Assembly (NCBI GenBank): GCA_964539385.1
Contig: CAZIJC010000002.1
Coordinates: forward strand, 1-64,000
From: JAUVZF01 sp964539385
GTDB lineage: Bacteria; Planctomycetota; Phycisphaerae; FEN-1346
Direction: 5' to 3'
DNA: 64,000 nt
Shown: positions 43,821-53,500 of the stretch, piece after piece
Layout of the letters: each line of letters starts with the position of its first letter
Numbering within the stretch: the first letter of the stretch is position 1
The notes under the pieces: model-generated
Databases searched by the model: none
What the model was told of the DNA's origin: nothing
The model's input: only the letters and a program-made list of their open reading frames with translations
Made by a program: the position numbers and the translations under genes

Positions 43821-43950
43821 CTCGCCGGCAGCGGGCTTTTCGCCGGCGAGCGCCATAGGGAAGCCGGAGAATGCGCGGAACCCTATGTGGCAAGCCGCGT
43901 CTATTCAGGAAAGCGCATGCGCGTCTTCGCCGCGCCGGCGGCGAGAGCGA
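43821..43950 (+). ncRNA. candidate structured 5' leader of the giant protein gene
   Basis: The 255 bases before the ATG at 43997 hold no gene but several helices. CTCGCCGGC (43821-43829) pairs with GCCGGCGAG (43842-43850). GCCATAGGG (43852-43860) pairs with CCCTATGTGGC (43881-43891) with a two-base bulge. GCGCATGCGC and a GCCGCG...CGCGCCGGCGGC region follow. It fits no riboswitch class I know. Confidence 0.35.
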
Positions 43951-43996
43951 ACGTCCGATACCGAAGCACTCAAGGACCATTACCGAGGGCATGACC

Positions 43997-46900
43997 ATGC
44001 GAACGTCTCGAATCTGGCCGATGGTTGTGGTTTTGACGATGGCCGTCTTCCTGCCGATGGTGGAGGCGGTGCACGCGGCGGCGGCGGAACCGGCCGCCAA
44101 GCCTCTCTCGGCGGAGGAGGCGAAGGCCGTCCGCGAACAGAGCATCTACATCCCTTATGAGAAACTCCGCGAGGTCTTCGAGAAACAGGGCCGCGGGGTG
44201 TTCCTGCCCTACGAAAAGTTCCAGGAACTCTGGAAGGCCGCACGCGACAAGACCGCACCGCCCCCCGAGACCAAGCCACCCATCGACGCCCTCATCACCG
44301 AGGTCTCCGGCGTGGCCACCGTCTCGAAAGACGTCGTCACGGTCGAGGCCACACTGAAGTTCGAGGTCCTCAAGGAGGGCTGGAACGAGGTTCTGCTCCG
44401 CCTGCGCGACGTCGCCCTGACGAAGGCGACGCTCGGCGCCGAGCCCGCGCGCATCATCTCCGACGCCAAGGCAGGCTACAAACTCCTGGTCGAGAAGAAG
44501 GGCAAAGACCCGCAGCAGTTCACCCTGACCCTCGGCTTCGCCAAGGCCTACTCGAAGGCGCCGGGCCAGAACAGCGTCTCGTTCGAGAGTCCGCAGGCCC
44601 CGGTGAGCAAGTGGGAGGTCCGCATCCCCGAGTCGGGCGTCAAGGTGAACATCCATCCGCTCCTGGCAGCCACCGAGGTCCCGCCCGCCGCCGGCGCCGA
44701 CGCCAAGCAGACCGTTGTCCTGGCGTTCGTCGGCGCTGCGCCCACCGTCCGGATCGACTGGACGCCCAAGGCCGAGGGCGCCAAGGGCCTCGCGGCGCTG
44801 GCGAGCGTCCAGATCGAACAGCAGACGGCCATCGAAGAAGGCGTCACGCGGACCCGTGCGACGCTGGCCTACGAGATCAGCCGGGCGGAACTGGCGAGCC
44901 TCCAGGTCGAGGTCCCCGCCAACCAGAAGGTGGCCGGCGTCTTCGATCCGAACGTCCGCGAGTGGTCGGTGGAGGCCGCCGGAGGCGTCCAGAAGATCAC
45001 CGTCCAACTGTTCGAGCCCGCCAAGAAGACGCAGAACCTGACGCTCGAACTCGAAAAGTTCAGCGCCGAGCAGCCCCCCCAGGTCAAAGTGCCCGTCATC
45101 AAGGCCCTCGGCGTGGGACGCCAGCAGGGCGTGGTCGTCGTGCAGGTGGCCTCCGGCCTGCGGGCCGAGGCCGTCGCCCACGCCGGCCTCCTGCAACTCG
45201 ATGCGGCCGAACTGCCCAAGACGCTCGCCAAGGGCAAGTGGGATTTCTCCTACCGTTACGCCGCCCTGCCGTTCGACCTGACCCTCGGCGTCGAGAAGGT
45301 CCAGCCGCGCATCCTCGCCGACTCGCTCGTCGAGGCCCACCTCGGCACCGAGGCGCTGACGGTGGATTTGCTGACCGTCTATACGGTTGAGCGGGCCGGC
45401 GTGTTCCGTTTCGAGATCGACGTGCCTGAAGGCTACGACGTCCGCAGCGTGCGCGGCGCGGCCGTGGGCAAGGCCGTTCGCCCCGCCCAGGTCGAGGCCC
45501 ATCACCTGGAGGGCCCGAACAAGACGCGCCTCGTGGTGAACCTGTCGCGCAAGGCCATGGGCAAGGTGGCCCTGGCCGTCGGGCTCCACAAGACGCTGCA
45601 CGAGCCGGACCTCCTGGCCCCCACCGGCAAGGCGGCCAACATCCCGCTGGCCATCCCGCGCGTGGCGCCCGACAGCGTCCAGCGCGAGACGGGGCGCCTG
45701 GTCGTCTATGCCCCGGAGAGCCTTCGCGTCAACCCTGATAAACCGACCGGCCTGCGGACCGTTACGTTCCAGGAAGCGACCAAAGACATGCGGCGGACGC
45801 AGCGCGGCGGCGAGCGGCCCGTCCTGGCGTTCGCCTACACCGAGGAGCCGGCGTCGTTGGCCCTGGCCGCCGAACGCCGCAAGCCTCACGTCACCGTGCG
45901 GCAACTGCTGGTGGCGCGGATCGATTCGGGGGTCGTCAAGTACTCGGCCACGTTCTTCTACGACGTGCTCTACAGCGGCGTGAAGAACCTGCGGCTGGAC
46001 GTGCCGCAGGACCTCGCCGCCGACATCCGCGTCACGCCCCTGACCATTCGACATGAAACCATTGCCGAGAAGCCCGACGATCTCGCCGACGGATACGTCG
46101 CCTGGCAGTTGACCGGCGATGCGGAGTTCATGGACTCGGTCGGGGTGACACTGACGTGGGAGAAGAAGATCGAGAAACTCGACGTCGGCAAGAGCGTGAA
46201 CCTCGATATTCCGCGGCTCATCCCGCGCGACATCGACCGGGCATGGGGACAGATCGTCCTGGCCAAGGCAGAGACCATCGACGTGCAACGGGCAGAGGGC
46301 GAGGAGAAGGTCAAGGGCCTCAGGCCCATTGACCCCCAGCACGACCTGATGCCCGGCGCGGCCGTCAAGGCCGCGGCCCGGGCCTTCGAGTTCCACGAGG
46401 ACTGGGCCCTTACGGTCGTCGCCACGATGTACAAACTCGAGGACATCAAGCACACCGCCATCGAACGGGCCTTCGTCCGGATGGTCGTGACGCGAAGCGA
46501 CCTCATCAGCGTCCAGGCCCTCTACCGCGCCCGAAGCGCCCGGCAGCGGCTTCGGGTGAGGCTGCCGGCCGATTTCCACGAGTTTGACCGTGACCCGCTG
46601 CGAATCAACGGCCGCCCCGTGTCGCTTGAACACAGCGGCGACCGCACCACGTTCTTCGTGCCGCTGATCTCGCTGACACCCGACGAGCCGTTCCTGCTGG
46701 AACTGCGGTACACCGTCAAGGGCGCCGGCATGACGCTCGAGTGCCCCGTCTTTCCGGAAGAGCCCGCCGTCCAGAAAGTGTACCTGTCGGCGTGGCTGCC
46801 TGAGGAATGGGACTTCCTCGGCTCGGTCGGCCCCTGGACCGACGAGTTGTACTGGCACGTGCGTTTGGGCGACCTCGTCTGGTATCCGGCGCCTTATCGC

Positions 46901-47506
46901 AACGACGCCTCACTGCTCGAATGGGTTCGCCAGGGCATGAAGACCGAAGGCGGCGCCGAACAGAGTTTCCAGACCGACGGTCGGCAGTACCTGTTCTCGA
47001 CGCTGCGGCCCGAGGAGCCGCCCGACGGAAGCCTCCGCCTCGTCGCGATGGACAGCGACTACCTAGCCATCCTCGTATTCGTCGTCATCCTGGCGGTCGG
47101 CATCGCGCTCCTGCTGACGCCGTGGACGACGCGGTGCATCGCCGTGGGCGCCTTCATCACTCTGATGGTCCTGCTGGGCGTGTTCGCACCGACGTTTGCG
47201 GTCCAGGTAACCCGCAGCGTGATGGTTGCCGCCGTCTCCATCGTGGCGGTCATCTGGCTCCTGTGGTACCTGCTGTGGACCCGCCCGCGCGATCCGCGCA
47301 TCGGCCAGCGCAAGAAGGCCCGCCGGGCGGCCCGCGAGGCGGCGCTCGCCAGGGCCAGGGCCGCTGCGCAGCAAGCGGGCGCGCCGGCGACCAAAGCGAC
47401 GCCGGCCAAACCTCCGGCCGAGAACGTAGCGCAGACCGCCGAGGAAGGCCAGCCGCCGCCACAAGACAATGACGACGACAAGGAAGGGGGTGACGACGAT
47501 GCGTAA
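43997..47506 (+). CDS. giant exported membrane-anchored protein, single PY unit
   Basis: An 1169-residue protein of no family I know. It has a signal peptide, then near residues 49-79 the paired motif IPYEKLREVF...FLPYEKFQELW with prolines at 53 and 71. About 900 residues of beta-rich extracytoplasmic sequence follow, then three helices near 1020-1095 and a Lys/Arg, Ala and finally Asp-rich tail. The gene after it carries two more units with the same 18-residue Pro-Pro spacing. ATG 43997 is chosen over 43991 because GAGGG is better placed. The end overlaps the next start by eight bases, so both are translated together. Likely a large cell-surface or envelope complex. Confidence 0.75.
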   Translation: MRTSRIWPMVVVLTMAVFLPMVEAVHAAAAEPAAKPLSAEEAKAVREQSIYIPYEKLREVFEKQGRGVFLPYEKFQELWKAARDKTAPPPETKPPIDALITEVSGVATVSKDVVTVEATLKFEVLKEGWNEVLLRLRDVALTKATLGAEPARIISDAKAGYKLLVEKKGKDPQQFTLTLGFAKAYSKAPGQNSVSFESPQAPVSKWEVRIPESGVKVNIHPLLAATEVPPAAGADAKQTVVLAFVGAAPTVRIDWTPKAEGAKGLAALASVQIEQQTAIEEGVTRTRATLAYEISRAELASLQVEVPANQKVAGVFDPNVREWSVEAAGGVQKITVQLFEPAKKTQNLTLELEKFSAEQPPQVKVPVIKALGVGRQQGVVVVQVASGLRAEAVAHAGLLQLDAAELPKTLAKGKWDFSYRYAALPFDLTLGVEKVQPRILADSLVEAHLGTEALTVDLLTVYTVERAGVFRFEIDVPEGYDVRSVRGAAVGKAVRPAQVEAHHLEGPNKTRLVVNLSRKAMGKVALAVGLHKTLHEPDLLAPTGKAANIPLAIPRVAPDSVQRETGRLVVYAPESLRVNPDKPTGLRTVTFQEATKDMRRTQRGGERPVLAFAYTEEPASLALAAERRKPHVTVRQLLVARIDSGVVKYSATFFYDVLYSGVKNLRLDVPQDLAADIRVTPLTIRHETIAEKPDDLADGYVAWQLTGDAEFMDSVGVTLTWEKKIEKLDVGKSVNLDIPRLIPRDIDRAWGQIVLAKAETIDVQRAEGEEKVKGLRPIDPQHDLMPGAAVKAAARAFEFHEDWALTVVATMYKLEDIKHTAIERAFVRMVVTRSDLISVQALYRARSARQRLRVRLPADFHEFDRDPLRINGRPVSLEHSGDRTTFFVPLISLTPDEPFLLELRYTVKGAGMTLECPVFPEEPAVQKVYLSAWLPEEWDFLGSVGPWTDELYWHVRLGDLVWYPAPYRNDASLLEWVRQGMKTEGGAEQSFQTDGRQYLFSTLRPEEPPDGSLRLVAMDSDYLAILVFVVILAVGIALLLTPWTTRCIAVGAFITLMVLLGVFAPTFAVQVTRSVMVAAVSIVAVIWLLWYLLWTRPRDPRIGQRKKARRAAREAALARARAAAQQAGAPATKATPAKPPAENVAQTAEEGQPPPQDNDDDKEGGDDDA

Positions 47507-50500
47507 CACCATCCCCATCCTGTTGCTGGCCTTGGCAGCCCTGACGGCGCCCGCTGCGGCCGTCAACAAGCCGCCGCCGGCCAATCTGCAATCTCAAATC
47601 TCAAATCTCAGATCTGAAATCCGAGATCCGAAATCCGAGAAAACGGTCCGCGAACTGCTCGTCCCGTTCGAGGACCTCAGCGTCCTGCTCGAAGGCGATC
47701 CGAACCGCGTCCTCCTGTCGCGCGACGAGTACGAGGCGCTCCTGGAGAAGGCGAAGAAGCAGGCCGAGGCCCGCGCCCCGCGCCAGGCGCTTCTCGTTTC
47801 GGCAGACTACCAGGCCAAGGCCGGCGACGAGCGGGCCGAGATCGCCGGCACGCTCACCGTCAGTGTCCTGGAAGACGGTCTGCACGCCGTCGGCCTCGAC
47901 GTTGGAGGCGTGGGCCTGCGCGGGGCCACGCTCGACGGCAAAGGCGCCCCGGTCGGCCTCTCGGACGACGGGCGGCTCACACTGTTCGTTGAGGGCAAGG
48001 GCGAGCACAAACTCGTTCTCGACGTGGTGGCCCCGCTTCAGACCACCGCCGCCAGGCAGATCCTGAACTTCCGCCTGCCCACCCCCGCGCCGGCACGCAT
48101 GCGGCTGACCGTCCCGGGCGACGTCGAGGTCAAGTCCGGCGCGCCGGTCGTCGCGCGCGTCTTCGACGAGGCGGCCGAGGTCACGCGCATTGAAATCCTG
48201 CCGCAGCGAGGCGACGTCTCGCTCGTCATGACGCTCAACAGCCGCCTCCTGCGAAAGGACCGCATCGTCGTCGCCCGGTCGGTCTTCCTGGACGAGGTGA
48301 CGCAGGCCTACGAGCGGCTGCACGCCACCGTCTCAATGGCCGTCCTGCACCGGGCCGTCAAGGGTTTCCGGTTCGCCGTCCCGGCGGGGTTCGAGGTAAC
48401 CGACGTCCGGTCGCCGAATCTGGCGCGCTGGGCCATCGTGACCGAATCCGGCCGCCGCATCCTCGACGTCCACCTTCGCGACGAGACGACCGAGACGGTC
48501 GTCCTGAACCTGTCGGCCGTGCGGATGAAGCCGGACCTCGGGGCGTGGGCGCTGGCGAAATTCGAACCGCTCGACGTCGTCGGCCACGTGGCCGTCGTCG
48601 GCCTGGCGGTCGAGGACCGGCTGAAGGCCGAGGCCGTCTCGCCCGAGGGCCTCATCGCCATCGACACGGCAGTCCTCGTGAAGGCGCTGCCGGCCACGGT
48701 GCTGGAGGCCCGGCCGGGTGCGGCAAAGATCCGCCCGGTCGTGGCGTATTACGCGCCGCAAGCGGCGTTCGGCCTGACGGCCCGGTTCGTCAAGCCGCCC
48801 GCGCGACTGCGCGTAACGACCAACCTGCTGGTGATCCTCGAGGACGGCGGCCTGACGGTGCGCGGCGGGTTCGCCCTGGTGCCGGAGCAAGAGAAACGCT
48901 TCGCCTTCGATTTCTCCGTCCCCGCCGGATGGGACGTGACCAGCGTCACGGCCGATGGCGGCGGCGTGACGTTCGAGCGGTACGGCAAGCCCGGCCAGGA
49001 AGGACGCGTCCACGTTCGCCTGGCCCAAGGCGTGCCCGCCGCCGCGGAGCGGCAGGTGCTCTTCACGGCCGTCCACGTGCCGAAGACCTGGTTCAGCGAG
49101 TGGGCCGGGACGGCCATGGAGTTTCCGGTCTTCGCCGTCTCGGGCGCCGCCCGCGACGTGGGCGCCATCGCCGTGGACGCTCGCGACGACATGGTCGTCC
49201 GGCCCGAGGCGCTCGAGCGCCTCATGCCGCTCGATGAGAACGAGAAGACCCGCTACGGTCTCCAGGGCGTGGCCGCCGCTCTCGCCTACCGATACGACGC
49301 CCAGCCGTATCGGGCCCGCCTGACGGTCGAGCGCACCCTGCCGCGCATCACCGCCCAGACCTTCTCGTTCTTCCGGGTCGAGCGTGACGTGCTGGCAGCC
49401 CATTACGAGATCGTCTACGACGTGACGCAGGCCAGGACGCGGCGGCTGAGACTACTGCTGCCGGAAGAGACGCCCACGGCGCTCTCGATCCGCGGCCTGG
49501 GCGGCGTGGCGCTCAAGGAGTACACGAGCGAGATCGTCGGCGAGGAAGGCAGCCGGCGGCGCCGGTGGACCGCCCTTCTGGCCGAGCGCCGAAGCGGCGC
49601 CGTCCGCCTGGCGGTCGATTTCCAGCAGCGGCTCGCCGAACTCGAACCCGAGAACCTGGCCCTGCCGATCGTCGAGGCCGACGGCGTGGCGTACCAGTCG
49701 GGCCTGGTGGCCGTCGAGGGCAGCCCCGAACTCGACGTCGTCGTTACAACCGGGGCCCGGAGAGTCGACATCGGCGAACTCGTCGATGCCGAGTACCAGC
49801 CGGGCCGCCGACTCCTGGGCGCTTACGGGTTCGTCGGCAATACGGCGCCCGTCGCGGTGGCGGTGGCGCGGCATCCCACGCTGGGTCTTCCGCCGGCGAT
49901 CATCCAGCGGGCGGAGTTGGCGACGGTCCTGTCGGCCGACGGCCTGGCCCAGACATCCGCCCGGTTCCTTCTACGGACCAAGGCCCTGTTCCTCGAAGTC
50001 CGGCTGCCCGAGGACTCGACCCTGTGGTCGGCCGCCCTCGACGGCGAGCCCATCAAGCCGCAGCGCGAGGCCGAAAGCATGTTGCTGAACCTTCCGGCCG
50101 CCGCCGCCGGGGCCGTCCGCGACCTGCGCGTCGTCTACGAGACGCCGGTCGACGGGATGGCGTTCTGGAGGGGGCTCGACGTTCCGGCCCCGCGCCTGTT
50201 CCTTCACGCCGAGCCCACCGCCGAGGGTAAAGAGGTGCCGGTGGCGGACCTGGAGTGGCAACTGTTCATGCCCAGCGGCTACCGGGTGATTCGGGCCGAG
50301 GGCAGCGTCGTGACCGGCCAGGTGACGGCGCCGCCGCTGGCCGTGGCCAACGTGGCCGGCGCCTTTTACGCCGGTTCGGGCGGCGTGGATTTTGACCACG
50401 GCGCCCTGGGCCTCGTCCTGATGGGCTTCGGCGGATGCGCGATGAAGAGCGCGAAGGAGATGGCGGTCGGACGTTGGGACTCAGCGCGGGATGGTGCGGA

Positions 50501-53500
50501 TGCGCCTCGAGACTATTTCTATGGCGACGAGTCGGAGGAGGAAGCAGCCAAGACGGGGGAGGATTTGGAGATCGCCGGCGGCGCCACTTTGAGCATGAGA
50601 GAGAAAGCCTCGCGGAGCGCCCGCCCACACGGTGCCAAGGACGCCAACCGGCTTGCGATTCGGACGGGGGAGCGCAGAGCGGCCGACGAGGCGGGAACCG
50701 GGGCTAAACCCGCCGACAAACCGCCTTCCGTCGGCACAGCCCCGGCGCCGAAGACCAAACCGGAGCCGGCCGCACTCACGCCTCGCGCGCCGCCCAAGAG
50801 GCCCGTAACGCCCGCGAAGAAGGAGGATGCTGCCAAAAGGAAACTCCATCGGGCCTGGGCACTGGAGGGCGTCGCCAGCCTCAAGATCGACCTCGTCAAG
50901 ACCGGCGAGGCCGTCACGTTCCAGAGCCTCGGCACCGAGCCTCGCCTGACACTGACCGTCGTGGACGCCGGCCGCATGGAGGCGCTGGCGTGGGCGCTCG
51001 CGCTGGCGGTGCTGGTCGTCGGTCTGGCGCTGACGTCGCGGCCGGCGGCCGCCAAGGCGGCCTACGTCGTCGGCGTGGGCCTGGTGGCGACGCTCATCCC
51101 CGTCATCACGGGCCGCATCGAACTGGCGATGCTCGTCAACGGGGCGTTCTACGCGGCGTGCCTGCTGATCCTGTACTACCTGGTGGCGGGTTGTGTGCGG
51201 TGGTTCGCCGGCAAGGTGAGCGGCACGTTTGCGCCTCCGGCGACTGCGGCGGCGGGGATGGTGCTCGCCATCGCCGCAGGCGTGCTGCTGGCCGGCGGCG
51301 CATCGGCCGTCGCCGACCAGAAGGGCGCGCCGTACGTCATCCAGGTGGTGCCCCCGCCGAAGCCCGTCAAGGTGCCGGCCGACGCCATCATCCTGCCCTA
51401 CGATCCCGCCTCCAAGACGGGCATCCAGGACGCCGACCGCCTGCTCGTGCCGTACGCCAGGTACGTCGAACTGTGGAACCAAGCGTATCCCGAGAAGCCC
51501 ATCGGCAAGAAGAAACCGCCGGCGCCGTACGCGCTGGCCGGGGCGGCGCTGACGGCCACGCTCAAGGGCGAGGAGTACCTGCTCGTCGAAGGGCATATCG
51601 ACATCGACGTCTACACCGACTCCTACGCCGTCGTGCCGCTGCCGCTGGAGGGCGGTGTCCTGGCGAAGGCCGACCTGGACGGCGCTCCCGCGCGGCTGAG
51701 CGTTGCCGAGACGGCGCCCGCGCCGAACCGGAAGAAGTCGTCGAAACCGCTGCCACAGTCCTTCGTCGTGCTCTACGTTTCGGGCAAAGGGCGGCACCGT
51801 CTTGACCTGGCGGCGCGGATGCGGCTGCATCGGCGCGGCGGATGGCGCGGCGTCGAAGGGCGGCTGCCGGTCGCCCCCGCCACGGCCCTGGCGCTGACCG
51901 TCCCGGACGCCGGGACAGAGGTTCGCCTGGGCGGCGTACCGGACCGCGCCTCCTACGACACGAAGGCGGCCGGCCAGACAATCGAAACGGCCCTCGGCGC
52001 GGGCGGCTCGGTCTCCATTCAGTGGCGGCCGAAGGTCAGCGAAGGACAACTCGACCGGACCCTGACCGCCGGATCGAAGGCCGTACTGGACGTTCAGGAA
52101 GACAGCCTGCGGCTGGTGTGGTCGCTTCACCTTGAGTTCCGCCGCGGCGAGCGAGACTTCTTTACCGTCGAGGTGCCGGGCGGCTACACCGTCGAGAAGG
52201 TGGAAGGGACGAACATCCGGGGATGGGAGGCCAAGCAGGCTGGCGAGCGGCAGGAGGTGACCGTGACCCTCCTGAAACCGGCCAAGGGGTCGGAGGACTT
52301 CACGATCACCATCTGGCGACAGGCCGATGCGGGCTCCTCGCCGGTGGCGGGTGGGGAGTTCGACGCCCCGGTCGTCGGTGTAACCGGTGCGCTCAGGCAC
52401 ACGGGGCAACTCGTGATCCGTCGCAGTCCGCTCCTGGACCTTCGGACGGTCGCTACCAGCGGTGTCCGCCGCGACGATCTGCCGCCCGAACCGAAGAAAA
52501 CGGGAGGCGGCGCGGGGGCGACCGAGAGCCCCCTCGGCATCCGCCCGCAGGAGGCGTACCGTTTCGTGGCCACGCCGTTCTCGGTCCGTCTGGCGGCGGC
52601 GCCCGCCGTGGCGAAGAAATCGGCGACCGTCCAGATGATCGTGCGCGTGGCCCAGCGCGAGCGGAGCATGGAGGCCCGGGCGACGCTCACCGTCCGGAAC
52701 CGGCCGCTTTACTGGGCCCGGTTCGTCGTGCCGCCCGACTTGAAAGTGGACCGCGTGCTGGCGCCCGGCACGTTCGAGTGGGCGCTGACCGACGAGGCGG
52801 GTCGCAGGGTCCTGACGGTGTACCTGGCAAGCGGCGTGCAAGGCGCGTGCCCGATCCTTCTGCAGGGCAAACTGGGCGAGGACCGGGAAACGCTCGATAC
52901 CGCCGTGCCGCACCTGGAGGTCCTGGACGTCGATCGCCAGCAGGGCGACATCGTCGTGCAGGTGGACCCGGCGTTCGAGGTGCGGACGGAGGCCCTTGAG
53001 AACATCGAGCGGGCGCTCCTGCACCGCGCCGGCGGGTGGCTGAGCAGCGACCAGAAGACCCTGGCCGCGCTGGCCCTCCACTACACGCGTCCCGATTACG
53101 CGGGGCGGCTGGTTCTGACGGCGAAAAAGCCGGATGTCACGTGCTTCACGGTCACGAACGCGCGGGTCACCGACCGGTCGATCGACGAGACGATCCTCGT
53201 CAGTTGGACGATCCGTGGCGCCGGTGTTCGCGACGTTTCGCTGGTGCTGCCGGCGTGGATGAAGGACGCCCGCATCAGCGTGCCTCTGCTGAGGCAGAAG
53301 ACGATTACGCCGGTTGCGGATGATGCGGCGTCGGTCCGCGTGCACCTGGAACTTCAGGACGAGGTCATGGGCGAGTTGCGCGTGCTCATCGAGAACGACC
53401 GTCTGCTGGCCGGCGGGACGCACGACGCGCCGATTCCGAGAGTCGAGACCGGCCGGACCGACCGCCGCTACGTTGCCCTCGAGAGCGCCGGTCGCGATGA

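Noticed and set aside
43850..43895. Cobalamin riboswitch
   Set aside because: GGGAAGCCGG resembles part of the cobalamin core, but the remaining conserved boxes are missing and the downstream gene has no link to B12.
43970..46858. Long minus-strand open frame opposite the first giant gene
   Set aside because: Low-complexity Gly/Asp/Leu sequence without a domain or ribosome site; an artefact of codon bias.
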